Positions 27,888 to 36,679 of a stretch of DNA of 64,000 nt are shown here, piece by piece. The DNA lies in contig NZ_BMXF01000001.1 of the NCBI RefSeq assembly GCF_014651615.1, positions 186,001-250,000 on the forward strand. The letters are read 5' to 3'. The notes beneath the pieces were generated by a model. It worked only from the letters and a program-made list of their open reading frames with translations, ran no database searches and was not told the DNA's origin. The stretch's first letter is position 1. Each line of letters begins with the position of its first letter. The position numbers and the translations under genes are program-made. The stretch comes from Persicitalea jodogahamensis. GTDB taxonomy: Bacteria; Bacteroidota; Bacteroidia; Cytophagales; Spirosomataceae.

Positions 27888-29219
27888 TTACGCCACCACC
27901 GCCTCCTCAATCCCTTCCAGCGAGGTTCCCTTCGTCTCGGGCATCATTTGCCAGACAAACAGCAACTGAAGTACCATCATCCCGGCAAAGAAGGCGAAGG
28001 TAGGGCCGCCGCCGAAGGTTTGGGCGATGTAGGGGAAGATGAAAGAAATGATTGCTGCCGCGATCCAGTGCGTGAAACTACCCAGGGACTGGCCGTAGGC
28101 GCGTACGTCGTTGGGGAATATTTCCGAGATAAACACCCAGATAACCGCCCCCTGCGACAGGGCGAAGAAGGCAATGTAAATGAAAAGGTAAATGGGCACC
28201 TGCGCGCCGCCCAGGTTCTCGCTGAAGAAGGAATTAGCCACCAACACCAGGGCCGTGATGACGCCCAGCGAACCGACGTACATCAGAAACTTACGTCCGA
28301 ATTTGTCGATCAGCGATAGTCCCAGCAACGTTGCCAGCAGGTTGATTAATCCAATGCCCGCCGATGAGAGCAGGGCTGATTCTTTGCCCAGCCCGGCCAT
28401 CTCGAACACGCGCGGCGCGTAATAAATGATAGCGTTAATACCGGACAGCTGGTTGAACAGCGCGAAAAGTACCGCCAGTCGGACGGGTGTTTTATAAAGC
28501 GGCTTGAACAGATCCCGGTAGCTGCCTTCGGTCGATTCGTGCTTGCTTTTCAGCACAGCCACTACTACGCGCTCGGCTTCCTCGGAGTCGCTGACGTTGA
28601 GGATTTCGCGTGCTTCGTGGATTTTATTTTTCTTCAAAATCAACCAGCGCGGACTTTCAGGGATGAAAAAGATGGATACCATGAAAAGTACCGCCGGAAT
28701 AGCTTCCACGCCCAGCATCCAGCGCCAGGCATTCTCGCCGATGCCTTCGAGCGCGTAGTTGGAAAGGTAGGAGATCAGGATACCCAGTACGATATTGAAT
28801 TGGAACAAAGCTACCAGTCGCCCGCGCCGCGAGGGTGGCGCTATTTCGGAAATATACATCGGGGCCACCACGGACGAAATACCTACACCCACGCCGCCGA
28901 TGAAACGGAAGATCAAAAACATCTCCCAGCCCGTCGCCAGCCCGGACCCGAGGGCCGACACCAGATACAGCACCGCCACGATCAGCAGGCTGTATTTGCG
29001 CCCGTACTTATCCGCCGGTACTCCCCCGAACAACGCTCCGATCACCGTACCAATGAGAGCGATGGAGACCGTCAGGCCGTGCTCGAAAGCAGTAGAATTC
29101 CAAAGTACTTGCAGGGTTTGCTCCGCGCCGGAAATTACGGCCGTATCGAAGCCGAAAAGAAAGCCGCCCAGAGCGGCAGAAATGGACCAGAGGAAGATTT
29201 TTGCGGAATTACTCATCAA
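27888..29219 (-). CDS. Sugar porter family MFS transporter
   Basis: A 443-residue, 12-helix inner-membrane sugar/H+ symporter of the XylE/GLUT type. Family motifs are present: ADKYGRK in the helix 2-3 loop, a FRFIGGVGVG segment, PMYISEIAPPSRRGRLV between helices 4 and 5, PESPRWLI at the end of helix 6, NQLSGINAIIYYAPR in helix 7 and DKFGRK in the helix 8-9 loop. Length is typical. The sugar cannot be read from sequence. It is divergent from the secreted phosphatase gene, and a ribokinase lies further on, so a link to pentose use is possible but not shown. Confidence 0.94.
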   Translation of the reverse strand: MMSNSAKIFLWSISAALGGFLFGFDTAVISGAEQTLQVLWNSTAFEHGLTVSIALIGTVIGALFGGVPADKYGRKYSLLIVAVLYLVSALGSGLATGWEMFLIFRFIGGVGVGISSVVAPMYISEIAPPSRRGRLVALFQFNIVLGILISYLSNYALEGIGENAWRWMLGVEAIPAVLFMVSIFFIPESPRWLILKKNKIHEAREILNVSDSEEAERVVVAVLKSKHESTEGSYRDLFKPLYKTPVRLAVLFALFNQLSGINAIIYYAPRVFEMAGLGKESALLSSAGIGLINLLATLLGLSLIDKFGRKFLMYVGSLGVITALVLVANSFFSENLGGAQVPIYLFIYIAFFALSQGAVIWVFISEIFPNDVRAYGQSLGSFTHWIAAAIISFIFPYIAQTFGGGPTFAFFAGMMVLQLLFVWQMMPETKGTSLEGIEEAVVA

Positions 29220-29334
29220 AGAAAAGGGAGCGGGTTTGAGAAAGTACCAAAATTGCGGCGAATATTCCAGTAATCCAAAATGCGGGGAAACGGGGCTTTG
29301 GATTACCTTTGGAAATTATCCTAACTCGCAAAAA

Positions 29335-31125
29335 ATGCCTTCACTTTCCAATATTGCCCTCTTTTGCTTCTGTTTTGCGGTTACCAATCTCACCGCTCAG
29401 AATATCACCAGAGGCCCGTACTTGCAACGTCCCACCGCCGACGGCATCACCTTCCGCTGGCGCACCGATATCCCCACCGATAGCAGAGTCATTTACGCCG
29501 CCGCCAGCGATACTACGAAGCTATTTACGAAAGCTGACAACGCTTTGACTACCGAACACGAAATCGTGCTGACCGGACTGCCACGCGATACCAGGTATTT
29601 TTATAAAATCGGCACCAGCCAACGCATTTTGAACCAAAGTCGCGATCAGTTTTTCACGACCGCCCCGGCGGCCGATACCAAACGCCCGATCCGCTTCTGG
29701 GCCATGGGCGACTTTGGCGATCAGGGGGAAAAGTACGCGACCAACCAACGCGCGGTGCGGGATCAGTTTTTGGCCAGGAAGAACGGGCCCGTCGATCTGT
29801 GGGTGTGGCTGGGCGACAACGCCTACTGTTGCGGCACCGAGCCGGAATATCAGGCGCAGGTTTTTGATTTTTATGGTAGCTCCATTTTTGGCAGTATGCC
29901 TATCCTGCCTAGTCCCGGCAACCACGAGTACTACGCCACGACCTCCGCCGCTAATCACCAGGATCGCAACGTACCTTACTACGACATAGTGACCACACCT
30001 ACCCAGGGTGAGTCGGGAGGCGTACCTTCGGGAACGGAAGCGTACTACGCCGTGAATTACGGCAACGTCCACTTTGTTTCCCTGGATTCTTACGGTTATG
30101 ACGAAGGAAAGTACCCCTTCTCGGACCCGGATGGTCCGCAGTACAAATGGCTGGATAAAGATTTGGCCGCTAACACTTCGCTCTGGACGATCGTGTTTTT
30201 CCACCATCCTCCCTACACCAAGCGTTCCCACGATTCGGATGGTGAGGCCGAGCTGCGGATCATACGCGAAGCCCTTGTCCCGCTTTTCGACAAGCACAAG
30301 GTAGATTTAGTACTGAATGGCCATAGCCATGTTTATGAGCGATCGTACCTGATGAAAGACCATACCGGGCTCTCGTTTACCTTCGACAAAAACCGGCATG
30401 TGGTGCAGGATACGAAGGCTTTGTACACCAAAGATTCCGCTCCGATCATCAATAAAGATCAGGGGACGGTTTACATGACCATTGGCTCGGCGGGACGACT
30501 CGACTGGAATGGCCGCAACGAGACGCTGCCAGCGGCGGTCTACGCCAACGTCGAAATCGGTGGTTCCAGCATTTTTACGATTCAGGACAACCGCCTGGAC
30601 AGCGAGTGGATCTGTGCCGACGGCCAAATCCGTGACCGCTTCACCATGTTCAAAAATGTAAACAAGCGTACTGAAAAGCGTATCGACCTGGGCCAGTCGG
30701 TGGAATTGACCGCTTCCTGGCCCGGCACCCACCGGTGGTCCACGGGACAGGTCAACACGCGGACGATCACAGTACAGCCGCAGAGCGACATGGTCGTTAC
30801 GGTGCGCGACTCGTTGGGCTATCTGGTGGACGAGTTCCCCATTTTTGTCAAGATTCCGCCCGGGCTGGCTACTGCCCCGGGTGCAGAGGATTTTATCATT
30901 TATCCCAATCCTGGTAGTGATTTGGTCATTATAGAAAATCCCGGTCGCCGGAATGTAGACGTTACGGTAACCGTTACTGACCTCACCGGGAAACGGGTTT
31001 TGGAAAGGCCTTTTTTATTTAATAGCAAGCAGGAAGTGGACATTCGTTCTCTTCCGGCGGGTACTTATTTCGTAGAGGTAAAATCGGCATCACAGGTTTG
31101 GCGGAAGCGGATTGTGAAGCGGTGA
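29335..31125 (+). CDS. Secreted purple-acid-type metallophosphatase with T9SS type A sorting domain
   Basis: A 596-residue secreted phosphoesterase. The frame is open 180 codons further upstream, but that part runs antisense through the MFS gene. I chose the ATG at 29335 because a signal peptide (MPSLSNIALFCFCFAVTNLT) begins there. A fibronectin-like N-terminal domain (about residues 22-115) precedes the metallophosphatase core: G125-DFGD, GDNAY with an adjacent CC pair, G195-NHEYY, HHPPY and N328-GHSHVYE, so all metal ligands are present. The C-terminus is a sorting domain (IIYPNPGSDLVII, LTGKRVLE, PAGTYFVEV, ending KRIVKR) for export by the type IX system. It likely scavenges phosphate from organic esters. 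Confidence 0.93.
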   Translation: MPSLSNIALFCFCFAVTNLTAQNITRGPYLQRPTADGITFRWRTDIPTDSRVIYAAASDTTKLFTKADNALTTEHEIVLTGLPRDTRYFYKIGTSQRILNQSRDQFFTTAPAADTKRPIRFWAMGDFGDQGEKYATNQRAVRDQFLARKNGPVDLWVWLGDNAYCCGTEPEYQAQVFDFYGSSIFGSMPILPSPGNHEYYATTSAANHQDRNVPYYDIVTTPTQGESGGVPSGTEAYYAVNYGNVHFVSLDSYGYDEGKYPFSDPDGPQYKWLDKDLAANTSLWTIVFFHHPPYTKRSHDSDGEAELRIIREALVPLFDKHKVDLVLNGHSHVYERSYLMKDHTGLSFTFDKNRHVVQDTKALYTKDSAPIINKDQGTVYMTIGSAGRLDWNGRNETLPAAVYANVEIGGSSIFTIQDNRLDSEWICADGQIRDRFTMFKNVNKRTEKRIDLGQSVELTASWPGTHRWSTGQVNTRTITVQPQSDMVVTVRDSLGYLVDEFPIFVKIPPGLATAPGAEDFIIYPNPGSDLVIIENPGRRNVDVTVTVTDLTGKRVLERPFLFNSKQEVDIRSLPAGTYFVEVKSASQVWRKRIVKR

Positions 31126-31206
31126 GATTTTAACAAAATCCGGCTGAATGGGTTAAAAAATCAAATTCAGGTACTTTTTTATCCCAAGCAATCAACTCAC
31201 TCAAAA

Positions 31207-32127
31207 ATGAGCCAGATTATCGTCATCGGTAGCTCCAATACCGACATGGTCGTGAAGGCTGCCCAACTACCCGGTCCGGGTGAAACCGTCCTTGGCGGCA
31301 CGTTCCTGATGAATTCCGGCGGTAAAGGGGCCAATCAGGCTATGGCCGCTCAGCGATTGCAGACGGGAGGAGGGCAGGTAGTTTTTATCGCCAAAGTCGG
31401 CAACGACGTTTTCGGCCGCGAAGCCATCCAGGCTTTCGAAAAAGCGGGCCTGGATACACGGTTCATTTTACAAGACAGACAAGCGCCGTCGGGCGTAGCA
31501 CTCATTGGCGTGGATGATGAAGGAGAAAATTCCATTATGGTGGCGCCCGGCGCCAATGCCAACCTCAGTGCAGGAGAGGTTTCTGACGCCCTGGGAGAGA
31601 TGCCTGATGCGGAATGGGTAATGCTGCAACTGGAAATTCCGCTGGATACCGTAAAAAGTGCCATCGCCGAATGCACCCGTAAAGGTTTGAAGGTAGTTCT
31701 GAATCCGGCACCCGCCCAGCGGCTCGACGACGAATTTTTAAAAAATATCCACCTCATTATTCCCAACGAAACCGAGGCCGAACTACTGACGGGCATTTCC
31801 ATTACAGATACGAACACTGTCCGGGAGGCCGCCAGTATCCTGCACAAAAAAGGCGTCGAAAATGTGGTAATCACGCTGGGGGCAAAAGGTGCGTTTCTGT
31901 ACAATGCCACTACTGATTTGTTGGTACTTGCCCCAATGGTCGAGGCCATTGACACCACGGCGGCGGGTGACGTGTTCTGCGGGGCATTGGTCGTGGCGCT
32001 ATCCGAAGGGAAGTCGCTGGCCGATGGTGCTGCCTTTGCCTGCCAGGCCGCGGCCCTATCCGTCGCCCGCATGGGGGCGCAGCCATCTATTCCGTCGCGG
32101 GAGGAAGTGGAAACAGCGATGGGGTAA
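31207..32127 (+). CDS. rbsK: Ribokinase
   Basis: A 306-residue cytosolic PfkB-family kinase that phosphorylates D-ribose to ribose 5-phosphate. The N-terminal signature is present (GSSNTDMVVKAAQLPGPGET, then NSGGKGANQAMAA, the sugar-binding glycine-rich motif). The C-terminal PfkB signature is DTTAAGDVFCGALV, with the catalytic Asp in the AGD motif. Length and motif order match RbsK rather than fructokinase. It lies 81 bases after the phosphatase gene and 81 before fabD, all on the plus strand, and may share a transcript with either; no terminator is obvious between them. Confidence 0.92.
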   Translation: MSQIIVIGSSNTDMVVKAAQLPGPGETVLGGTFLMNSGGKGANQAMAAQRLQTGGGQVVFIAKVGNDVFGREAIQAFEKAGLDTRFILQDRQAPSGVALIGVDDEGENSIMVAPGANANLSAGEVSDALGEMPDAEWVMLQLEIPLDTVKSAIAECTRKGLKVVLNPAPAQRLDDEFLKNIHLIIPNETEAELLTGISITDTNTVREAASILHKKGVENVVITLGAKGAFLYNATTDLLVLAPMVEAIDTTAAGDVFCGALVVALSEGKSLADGAAFACQAAALSVARMGAQPSIPSREEVETAMG

Positions 32128-32208
32128 GATTTTAAATTCCAAAGCCTTTTCTTTGCCGCTGCATTGACCCATTTACAATTCACTCAATCAATAATCAATC
32201 ATTAACGA

Positions 32209-33093
32209 ATGAAAGCATACGTATTCCCCGGTCAGGGTTCTCAGTTTAAAGGCATGGGAGCCGACCTATACCAAAACTCTCCCAAAGCCAAAGGACTATT
32301 CGATCAGGCTGACAATATTCTGGGGTTTGGCTTGACGAAAATCATGTTCGAGGGTTCGGATGAGGAATTAAAACAGACCAACGTCACGCAGCCCGCTATT
32401 TTTCTTCACTCCGTGGCACTGGCGGCGGTGGCCGACGACTTTGCGCCCGATATGGTAGCGGGACACTCACTGGGCGAGTTCTCGGCGCTGGTTGCCGCCG
32501 GAGGGCTGGCTTTTGAAGATGGACTGAAACTGGTGGCCCAGCGGGCTGACGCCATGCAGAAAGCCTGCGAGCGGCAACCGTCCACGATGGCCGCCATCCT
32601 TGGGTTGAGCGATGGAGTGGTGGAGGAAATCTGCGCTTCGATTACCGATGAGGTAGTTGTGGCGGCTAATTACAATTGTCCCGGCCAAATCGTGATTTCG
32701 GGGACAATGGAGGGCATCCGGATAGCCTGCGAGAAAATGAAAGAGGCCGGAGCCAAGCGCGCCCTGCCCCTTCCGGTGGGTGGAGCATTTCATTCGCCGC
32801 TGATGGAACCTGCCCGTGAAGAACTTGCGCAGGCCATCGCCGGAACCACGTTCAGAGCCATGCCTTGCCCGATATACCAGAACGTCACCGCATCAGCGTC
32901 GCAAGACTTAGATATAATTAAAGCCAATCTCATCGCTCAACTTACCGCTCCTGTGCGCTGGACACAATCGGTCGAGAATATGGTGCGTGACGGAGCAAGT
33001 ATGTTTATCGAATGCGGGCCGGGGAAAGTTTTACAGGGGCTGGTCAAGAAGATAGCCCCAGAGGTCGAAGTTTCTGCGGTTTCGGTAGTTTAA
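32209..33093 (+). CDS. fabD: Malonyl-CoA:ACP transacylase
   Basis: A 294-residue cytosolic enzyme that loads malonyl groups from CoA onto acyl carrier protein for fatty-acid synthesis. It opens with the FPGQGSQFKGMG oxyanion-loop motif, has the nucleophile Ser in GHSLGEFSALVAAG, and the catalytic His in GAFHSPLM. The QRADAMQKACE segment with the conserved Arg is also present. Length is that of a stand-alone FabD. No other fatty-acid genes are adjacent, so it is a dispersed housekeeping gene here. The tRNA-Gln gene follows it. Confidence 0.95.
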   Translation: MKAYVFPGQGSQFKGMGADLYQNSPKAKGLFDQADNILGFGLTKIMFEGSDEELKQTNVTQPAIFLHSVALAAVADDFAPDMVAGHSLGEFSALVAAGGLAFEDGLKLVAQRADAMQKACERQPSTMAAILGLSDGVVEEICASITDEVVVAANYNCPGQIVISGTMEGIRIACEKMKEAGAKRALPLPVGGAFHSPLMEPAREELAQAIAGTTFRAMPCPIYQNVTASASQDLDIIKANLIAQLTAPVRWTQSVENMVRDGASMFIECGPGKVLQGLVKKIAPEVEVSAVSVV

Positions 33094-33115
33094 ATTTAAT
33101 TTTTTTAAACTAATG

Positions 33116-33147
33116 CTTGACACATAAAATCATTCCGCTTACTTTTG
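33116..33147 (+). promoter_or_regulatory. Promoter of the tRNA-Gln gene
   Basis: CTTG at 33116-33119 (within TTGACA) is followed after 20 bases by TACTTTTG at 33140-33147. The second element fits the Bacteroidota -7 consensus TAnnTTTG exactly. The tRNA begins 18 bases downstream, which is a suitable distance. Confidence 0.65.
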
Positions 33148-33165
33148 CACCACCAAATACAGAAT

Positions 33166-33236
33166 TGGCAGGTGGTGTAAAGGTAGCACAGGAGATTTTG
33201 GTTCTCTTAGTCAGGGTTCGAATCCTTGCCCGCCAA
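33166..33236 (+). tRNA. tRNA-Gln (anticodon TTG)
   Basis: A cloverleaf can be folded by eye. The anticodon stem GGAGA/TCTCT encloses the loop TTTTGGT with anticodon TTG. The T-stem CAGGG/CCTTG encloses TTCGAAT. The acceptor stem is TGGCAGG/CCCGCCA, with the weak U1-A72 pair typical of tRNA-Gln and one A-C mismatch at position 5-68. CCA is not fully encoded. Confidence 0.92.
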
Positions 33237-33249
33237 CACTTGTAAATGC

Positions 33250-33289
33250 AAGCCCCGTTTCCAGTCAATGGAACGGGGCTTTTCTTTTT
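33250..33289 (+). terminator. Terminator after tRNA-Gln
   Basis: AAGCCCCGTTTCCA and TGGAACGGGGCTT pair with a small bulge around a GTCAA loop, followed by TTCTTTTT. It lies 14 bases after the tRNA. Confidence 0.8.
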
Positions 33290-33396
33290 GCCAAGCCTCG
33301 ATTACCTATCATATTTCCGAGAAATTCTTTTCATTTGGAAGGCCCGGCTCGCCTTGCATAGTTCTTTTTTTGGGTTATAGTAACTTCCGATAAATT

Positions 33397-33426
33397 CTTG
33401 TTTAAGTAAACTTTTTCCGTACCTTG
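33397..33426 (+). promoter_or_regulatory. Possible promoter of the TetR gene
   Basis: TCTTG at 33396-33400 is followed by TACCTTG at 33420, one mismatch from TAnnTTTG with fitting spacing. It is about 64 bases before the start codon. The remaining gap from 33290 to 33489 shows nothing else I can support. Confidence 0.3.
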
Positions 33427-33489
33427 TTGGCCCAATCGGCTACAACCGGTAGGATATCATACTAATATACACTCTAAAACGTCCGTAAA

Positions 33490-34134
33490 ATGGCAACTGA
33501 AAAACAGGCGAAAGTCGCCGAAACCAAGGCAAAAGCAAAAGTGAAGAAGCGCGACCGTGAGCGCACAAAGAGCCGTATTCTGAAAGCCGTTGGCAAGGTG
33601 ATCGAGAAGTACGGCACCAAGAAAGTAGGGGTAAACCTGATTGCCCGCGAAGCTGATGTGAACAAAGTGCTGATTTATCGCTATTTCGGTGGCGTAGATG
33701 GTCTTATGGAGCAGTACGTGAAGACAGGTGAATACACCTCCACTTCGAGCCATAAGTACATCGATAATATGGAAAAGCCGGCGCCCGATAAACGCTCGAA
33801 GGTGTGGACGGATGTCCTGACGACCGCCATGAATGACCTGCGTGAGCGTAAAGCCACCCGCGACCTGGTGCGTTGGGAAATCGGCCTGGGTAAGGCAGTA
33901 TTGACTGATGTGCGCAACGACACAGGGGCGCGCATGATCGAGAAGGTAGGCTCGCTGCCTAACTACGAAGACACCAACGCATTGGTAGCTCTGCTGATGG
34001 GAGGAATCTATCACGTAACTGTCTCAGCGGACTACCGTGACAAGATGATGGATGTGGACCTGCAATCCGATGAAGGCTTCAAGCGCATCGAGAAAGTTGT
34101 CGGTGACATTTTTGAAGCACTCGATAAAAAGTAA
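33490..34134 (+). CDS. TetR/AcrR-family transcriptional regulator
   Basis: A 214-residue DNA-binding regulator. After a strongly basic, Lys/Ala-rich N-terminal tail (about residues 1-24), the TetR helix-turn-helix spans about 25-75. It reads SRILKAVGKVIEKYGTKKVG, then LIAREADVNKVLIYRYFGG, which matches the family pattern. The C-terminal ligand/dimer domain (about 80-210) has no recognisable ligand pocket. The long basic tail is unusual and could add DNA contacts. It is flanked by terminators on both sides and so is probably a single-gene transcript. Its target is not evident from neighbours. Confidence 0.9.
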   Translation: MATEKQAKVAETKAKAKVKKRDRERTKSRILKAVGKVIEKYGTKKVGVNLIAREADVNKVLIYRYFGGVDGLMEQYVKTGEYTSTSSHKYIDNMEKPAPDKRSKVWTDVLTTAMNDLRERKATRDLVRWEIGLGKAVLTDVRNDTGARMIEKVGSLPNYEDTNALVALLMGGIYHVTVSADYRDKMMDVDLQSDEGFKRIEKVVGDIFEALDKK

Positions 34135-34151
34135 GCTTATGTGTTTTTTCG

Positions 34152-34192
34152 AAAAAAGGCTTTTTCCCGACCTTGGGAAAAAGCCTTTTTTT
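34152..34192. terminator. Strong bidirectional terminator after the TetR gene
   Basis: AAAAAAGGCTTTTTCCC and GGGAAAAAGCCTTTTTT form a near-perfect 17-bp stem around GACCTT, with A and T tracts on both sides, 17 bases after the TetR stop. Confidence 0.85.
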
Positions 34193-34310
34193 ATGCAAAG
34201 CCCTTCAAGCCGCGTACATTTGTAACACTTAGGCTCAAATCCCTGACGATGATATGGCGTTGTCGCCAGGAAGTACCCCACCTTTTCACTGTCAACGATC
34301 TACTAAATAA

Positions 34311-35825
34311 TTGAGTATCTTAAAAAAATTAGCGGGCGATACAGCCACTTATGGCGTCAGTACCATGCTGGCCCGCTTGCTGAACTACCTGCTGGTATTC
34401 ATCTATTCGGATTTCGACCCATCGCTGATGGCCGTTCAGGTGCAGCTTTACACCTATGCCGGGTTCTTTTTCATTATTTATACGTTCGGCATGGAAACCT
34501 CCTTTTTCCGCTTTGCCCGGAAAGAGGAAGACAAGCCAGCCTACTATAATCTAATTCTGAGTTCGGTAATAGTGGTCAGCGTACTGCTTTCTACGTTGAT
34601 CATTGCATTTGCCGAACCCGTGGCCCGGCTAATCGAGTACCCTGAGGAAGTGACGCTGGTGCGGTGGATGGCCCTCATCATGGCCACTGATGGCATCATG
34701 GCCATTCCCTTTGCCCGCCTCCGGCTCGAACGCAAGGCCAAGAAGTTTGTCCGGGTTCGCATCACCAACATTCTGCTCAATATCGGTCTGAACGTCTTCT
34801 TCCTGGTTTTCTGCCGTAACATCTACGAAGGAGAGTACCTGCCCGCATTACGGCCTTTTGTGGAACTGATTTATGTTCCGGATACCCCGGCGGCTTACAT
34901 CGTAATGGCCAACCTTATAGCTAACCTTACTTTTTTCTGGTTTTTAAGGCAGGAACTGCGGGATTTTCGATTCGTGTGGAATTGGAAGATTTTTCGTCCG
35001 GTTTGGGTGTACGCCCTGCCCATCATGATCATGAACATAGCAGGTGTGACCAACCTGCTCTTCGACCGGATGTTCCTGCAGTACCTGCTGCCCAATGGTT
35101 TCTATCCCGGACGCACGACCCGCGACGCCATCGGCATTTATGGGCAGACGATGAAGCTTTCCATTTTCATGAATCTGGCGATACAGGCGTTCAAATACGC
35201 TGCTGAGCCCTTTTTCTTTACCAAAGCGGAAGATAAAAACGCCCCGGAAGTATTCGCCGAGGTCATGAAATGGTTCGTGATCGTGTGTGTGCTGATGGGG
35301 GTGGGCATCTGTCTGAATCTGAACGTGCTGGCCGACATTTTCCTCCGCCTGAAAATCTATCACGAAGGCTTGCCGGTAGTGCCGTGGCTACTGCTGGGCT
35401 TTCTGTTTCTGGGGATTTACTACAACCTGGCCACTTGGTTCAAGCTTACTGACAAAACCCAATATGGTACTTATCTAACGGTTACAGGAGCTTCCGTCAC
35501 GGCCTTGCTCAATTTTCTGTTGGTACCCCGAATGGGTTATCTGGGATGTGCCCTGGCCTTTGCCGCTTCATCGGTGGTGATGACAACGCTTTGCTATTTA
35601 TTTGGACAAAAGTACTACCCCGTCCCCTACAAAGTGGGATCGGCGCTGGGCTACGTGCTTTGCGGGGCGATGATCGTTTATCTGGCCGGGCTGCTGCCCC
35701 GCTACAACTTTTGGGTAGAGCTAGCAGGGGGCGCGTTTGGGTTAATGGTGTTCGCTGGCGTGATTCTGTTGATAGAGCGCAATGCGCTCCCCCCGCGCTT
35801 CCAGCGGTACTTGGGAAAGAGTTAA
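34311..35825 (+). CDS. Polysaccharide (O-antigen/teichoic-type) flippase of the MOP superfamily
   Basis: A 504-residue inner-membrane protein with about 12-14 helices. It begins with a TTG codon at 34311. I accept it because the N-terminus MSILKKLAGDTATYGVSTML is the usual start of this family and the first internal ATG would cut into helix 1. The protein should flip undecaprenyl-linked oligosaccharides to the periplasmic face for surface polysaccharide assembly. Typical features are the amphipathic N-terminus, a SFFRFARKEED loop after helix 2 and a C-terminal pair of helices followed by a basic tail. No glycosyltransferase cluster is adjacent. It converges with the Mla-like ATPase gene, with a 20-base gap. 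Confidence 0.88.
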   Translation: MSILKKLAGDTATYGVSTMLARLLNYLLVFIYSDFDPSLMAVQVQLYTYAGFFFIIYTFGMETSFFRFARKEEDKPAYYNLILSSVIVVSVLLSTLIIAFAEPVARLIEYPEEVTLVRWMALIMATDGIMAIPFARLRLERKAKKFVRVRITNILLNIGLNVFFLVFCRNIYEGEYLPALRPFVELIYVPDTPAAYIVMANLIANLTFFWFLRQELRDFRFVWNWKIFRPVWVYALPIMIMNIAGVTNLLFDRMFLQYLLPNGFYPGRTTRDAIGIYGQTMKLSIFMNLAIQAFKYAAEPFFFTKAEDKNAPEVFAEVMKWFVIVCVLMGVGICLNLNVLADIFLRLKIYHEGLPVVPWLLLGFLFLGIYYNLATWFKLTDKTQYGTYLTVTGASVTALLNFLLVPRMGYLGCALAFAASSVVMTTLCYLFGQKYYPVPYKVGSALGYVLCGAMIVYLAGLLPRYNFWVELAGGAFGLMVFAGVILLIERNALPPRFQRYLGKS

Positions 35826-35845
35826 CCTGAGTGATTCGTAATAAG

Positions 35846-36592
35846 CTACTCCCGCATATCACGCAGTAGTTTATTGGAGAAGACGAATTCGTTTAGCTCC
35901 GTCACGTCGGAGTGCATAATGGAATCCTTATCGCCTTCCCAAAGCTTCTTGCCTTTCTGAAGGAAAATGACATTGTCGCCAATCTCCATCACGGAATTCA
36001 TATCGTGCGTAATGACCAGGGTGGTAATCTGGTACTCGTCGGTGATTTCGCGGATTAGCTCGTCAATTTTCACGCCTGTAAGTGGGTCAAGACCGGAATT
36101 GGGTTCGTCGCAGAAGAGGTACTTGGGATTCATCACGATGGCACGGGCAATGGCCACGCGTTTCTTCATACCGCCACTGATTTCGGATGGCATGAGCTTC
36201 CCCGTTCCTTCCAGTCCCACACGCTGCAGGCAAAACTCCACGCGTTCGCGCTTCTCCTCTGCCGACTGAGAAGTGAGCATATCCAGCGGAAACTGAACAT
36301 TCTGATGTACGGTCTGGGAGTCGAACAGTGCGCCGCCCTGAAACAGTACCCCCATTTCGCGGCGGATGGCTTGCTGCGCTTCCTTGTCGCTACCATAAAA
36401 GCTGCGGCCGTTATAAAGTACCTCTCCCGCATCGGGCCGGACCAGTCCGATAATGCATTTCAGCAGCACACTTTTCCCCGTGCCGCTTCCGCCGATTATC
36501 AGGTTGGTTTCGCCCTGACGCAGTTTGCAACTGATGCCCATCAGCACGTCTTTGTCGCCGAAGGATTTGGCAATATTGTTTATTTCGATCAT
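35846..36592 (-). CDS. MlaF-like ABC transporter ATP-binding protein
   Basis: A 248-residue cytoplasmic ATPase of the Mla-type lipid transport ABC system. I chose the ATG at 36592 (MIEINNIAKSFGDKDVLMGI); the longer frame includes 22 codons that lie in an inverted repeat. Motifs: Walker A GGSGTGKS, Q-loop in GVLFQGGALFDS, signature EISGGMKKR, Walker B LFCDEPNSGLDPLTG and the switch His in VITHDMNS. The GVLFQGGALFDS and SGLDP segments are typical of MlaF/Ttg2A. The MlaE-like permease gene lies just upstream in the same direction, so the two should form one complex that moves phospholipids across the envelope. Confidence 0.92.
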   Translation of the reverse strand: MIEINNIAKSFGDKDVLMGISCKLRQGETNLIIGGSGTGKSVLLKCIIGLVRPDAGEVLYNGRSFYGSDKEAQQAIRREMGVLFQGGALFDSQTVHQNVQFPLDMLTSQSAEEKRERVEFCLQRVGLEGTGKLMPSEISGGMKKRVAIARAIVMNPKYLFCDEPNSGLDPLTGVKIDELIREITDEYQITTLVITHDMNSVMEIGDNVIFLQKGKKLWEGDKDSIMHSDVTELNEFVFSNKLLRDMRE

Positions 36593-36595
36593 AAG

Positions 36596-36664
36596 TGGAC
36601 GTTGGAGATTGGATGCCGGACGCTGGATATTAGGATGAGTCCAATGTCCAGTCTCCAACGTCCA
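36596..36664. repeat. Inverted-repeat element between the Mla-like genes
   Basis: TGGACGTTGGAGATTGGA (36596-36613) and TCCAGTCTCCAACGTCCA (36647-36664) pair over 18 bp with one mismatch. The centre repeats related words (CGGACGCTGGAT). It looks like a REP-type intergenic palindrome and lies within a two-gene operon. Confidence 0.75.
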
Positions 36665-36679
36665 AAATCTAGCAAAAAA

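Noticed and set aside
28795-29334. 180 extra codons upstream of the secreted phosphatase, in frame
   Set aside because: They run antisense through the MFS transporter gene. The signal peptide begins at the ATG at 29335, so the upstream part is open by chance.
29521-30297. 258-codon open frame opposite the metallophosphatase
   Set aside because: The plus-strand gene keeps all metal ligands in order; the opposite frame is a shadow.
31350-32183. 277-codon open frame opposite ribokinase
   Set aside because: Antisense shadow: it is Ser/Ala-rich, without domain features, and lies entirely opposite the ribokinase gene.
36600-36658. N-terminal extension of the MlaF-like ATPase (22 codons)
   Set aside because: These codons lie in an inverted-repeat element and do not resemble the family's N-terminus. 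The ATG at 36592 gives the normal start.
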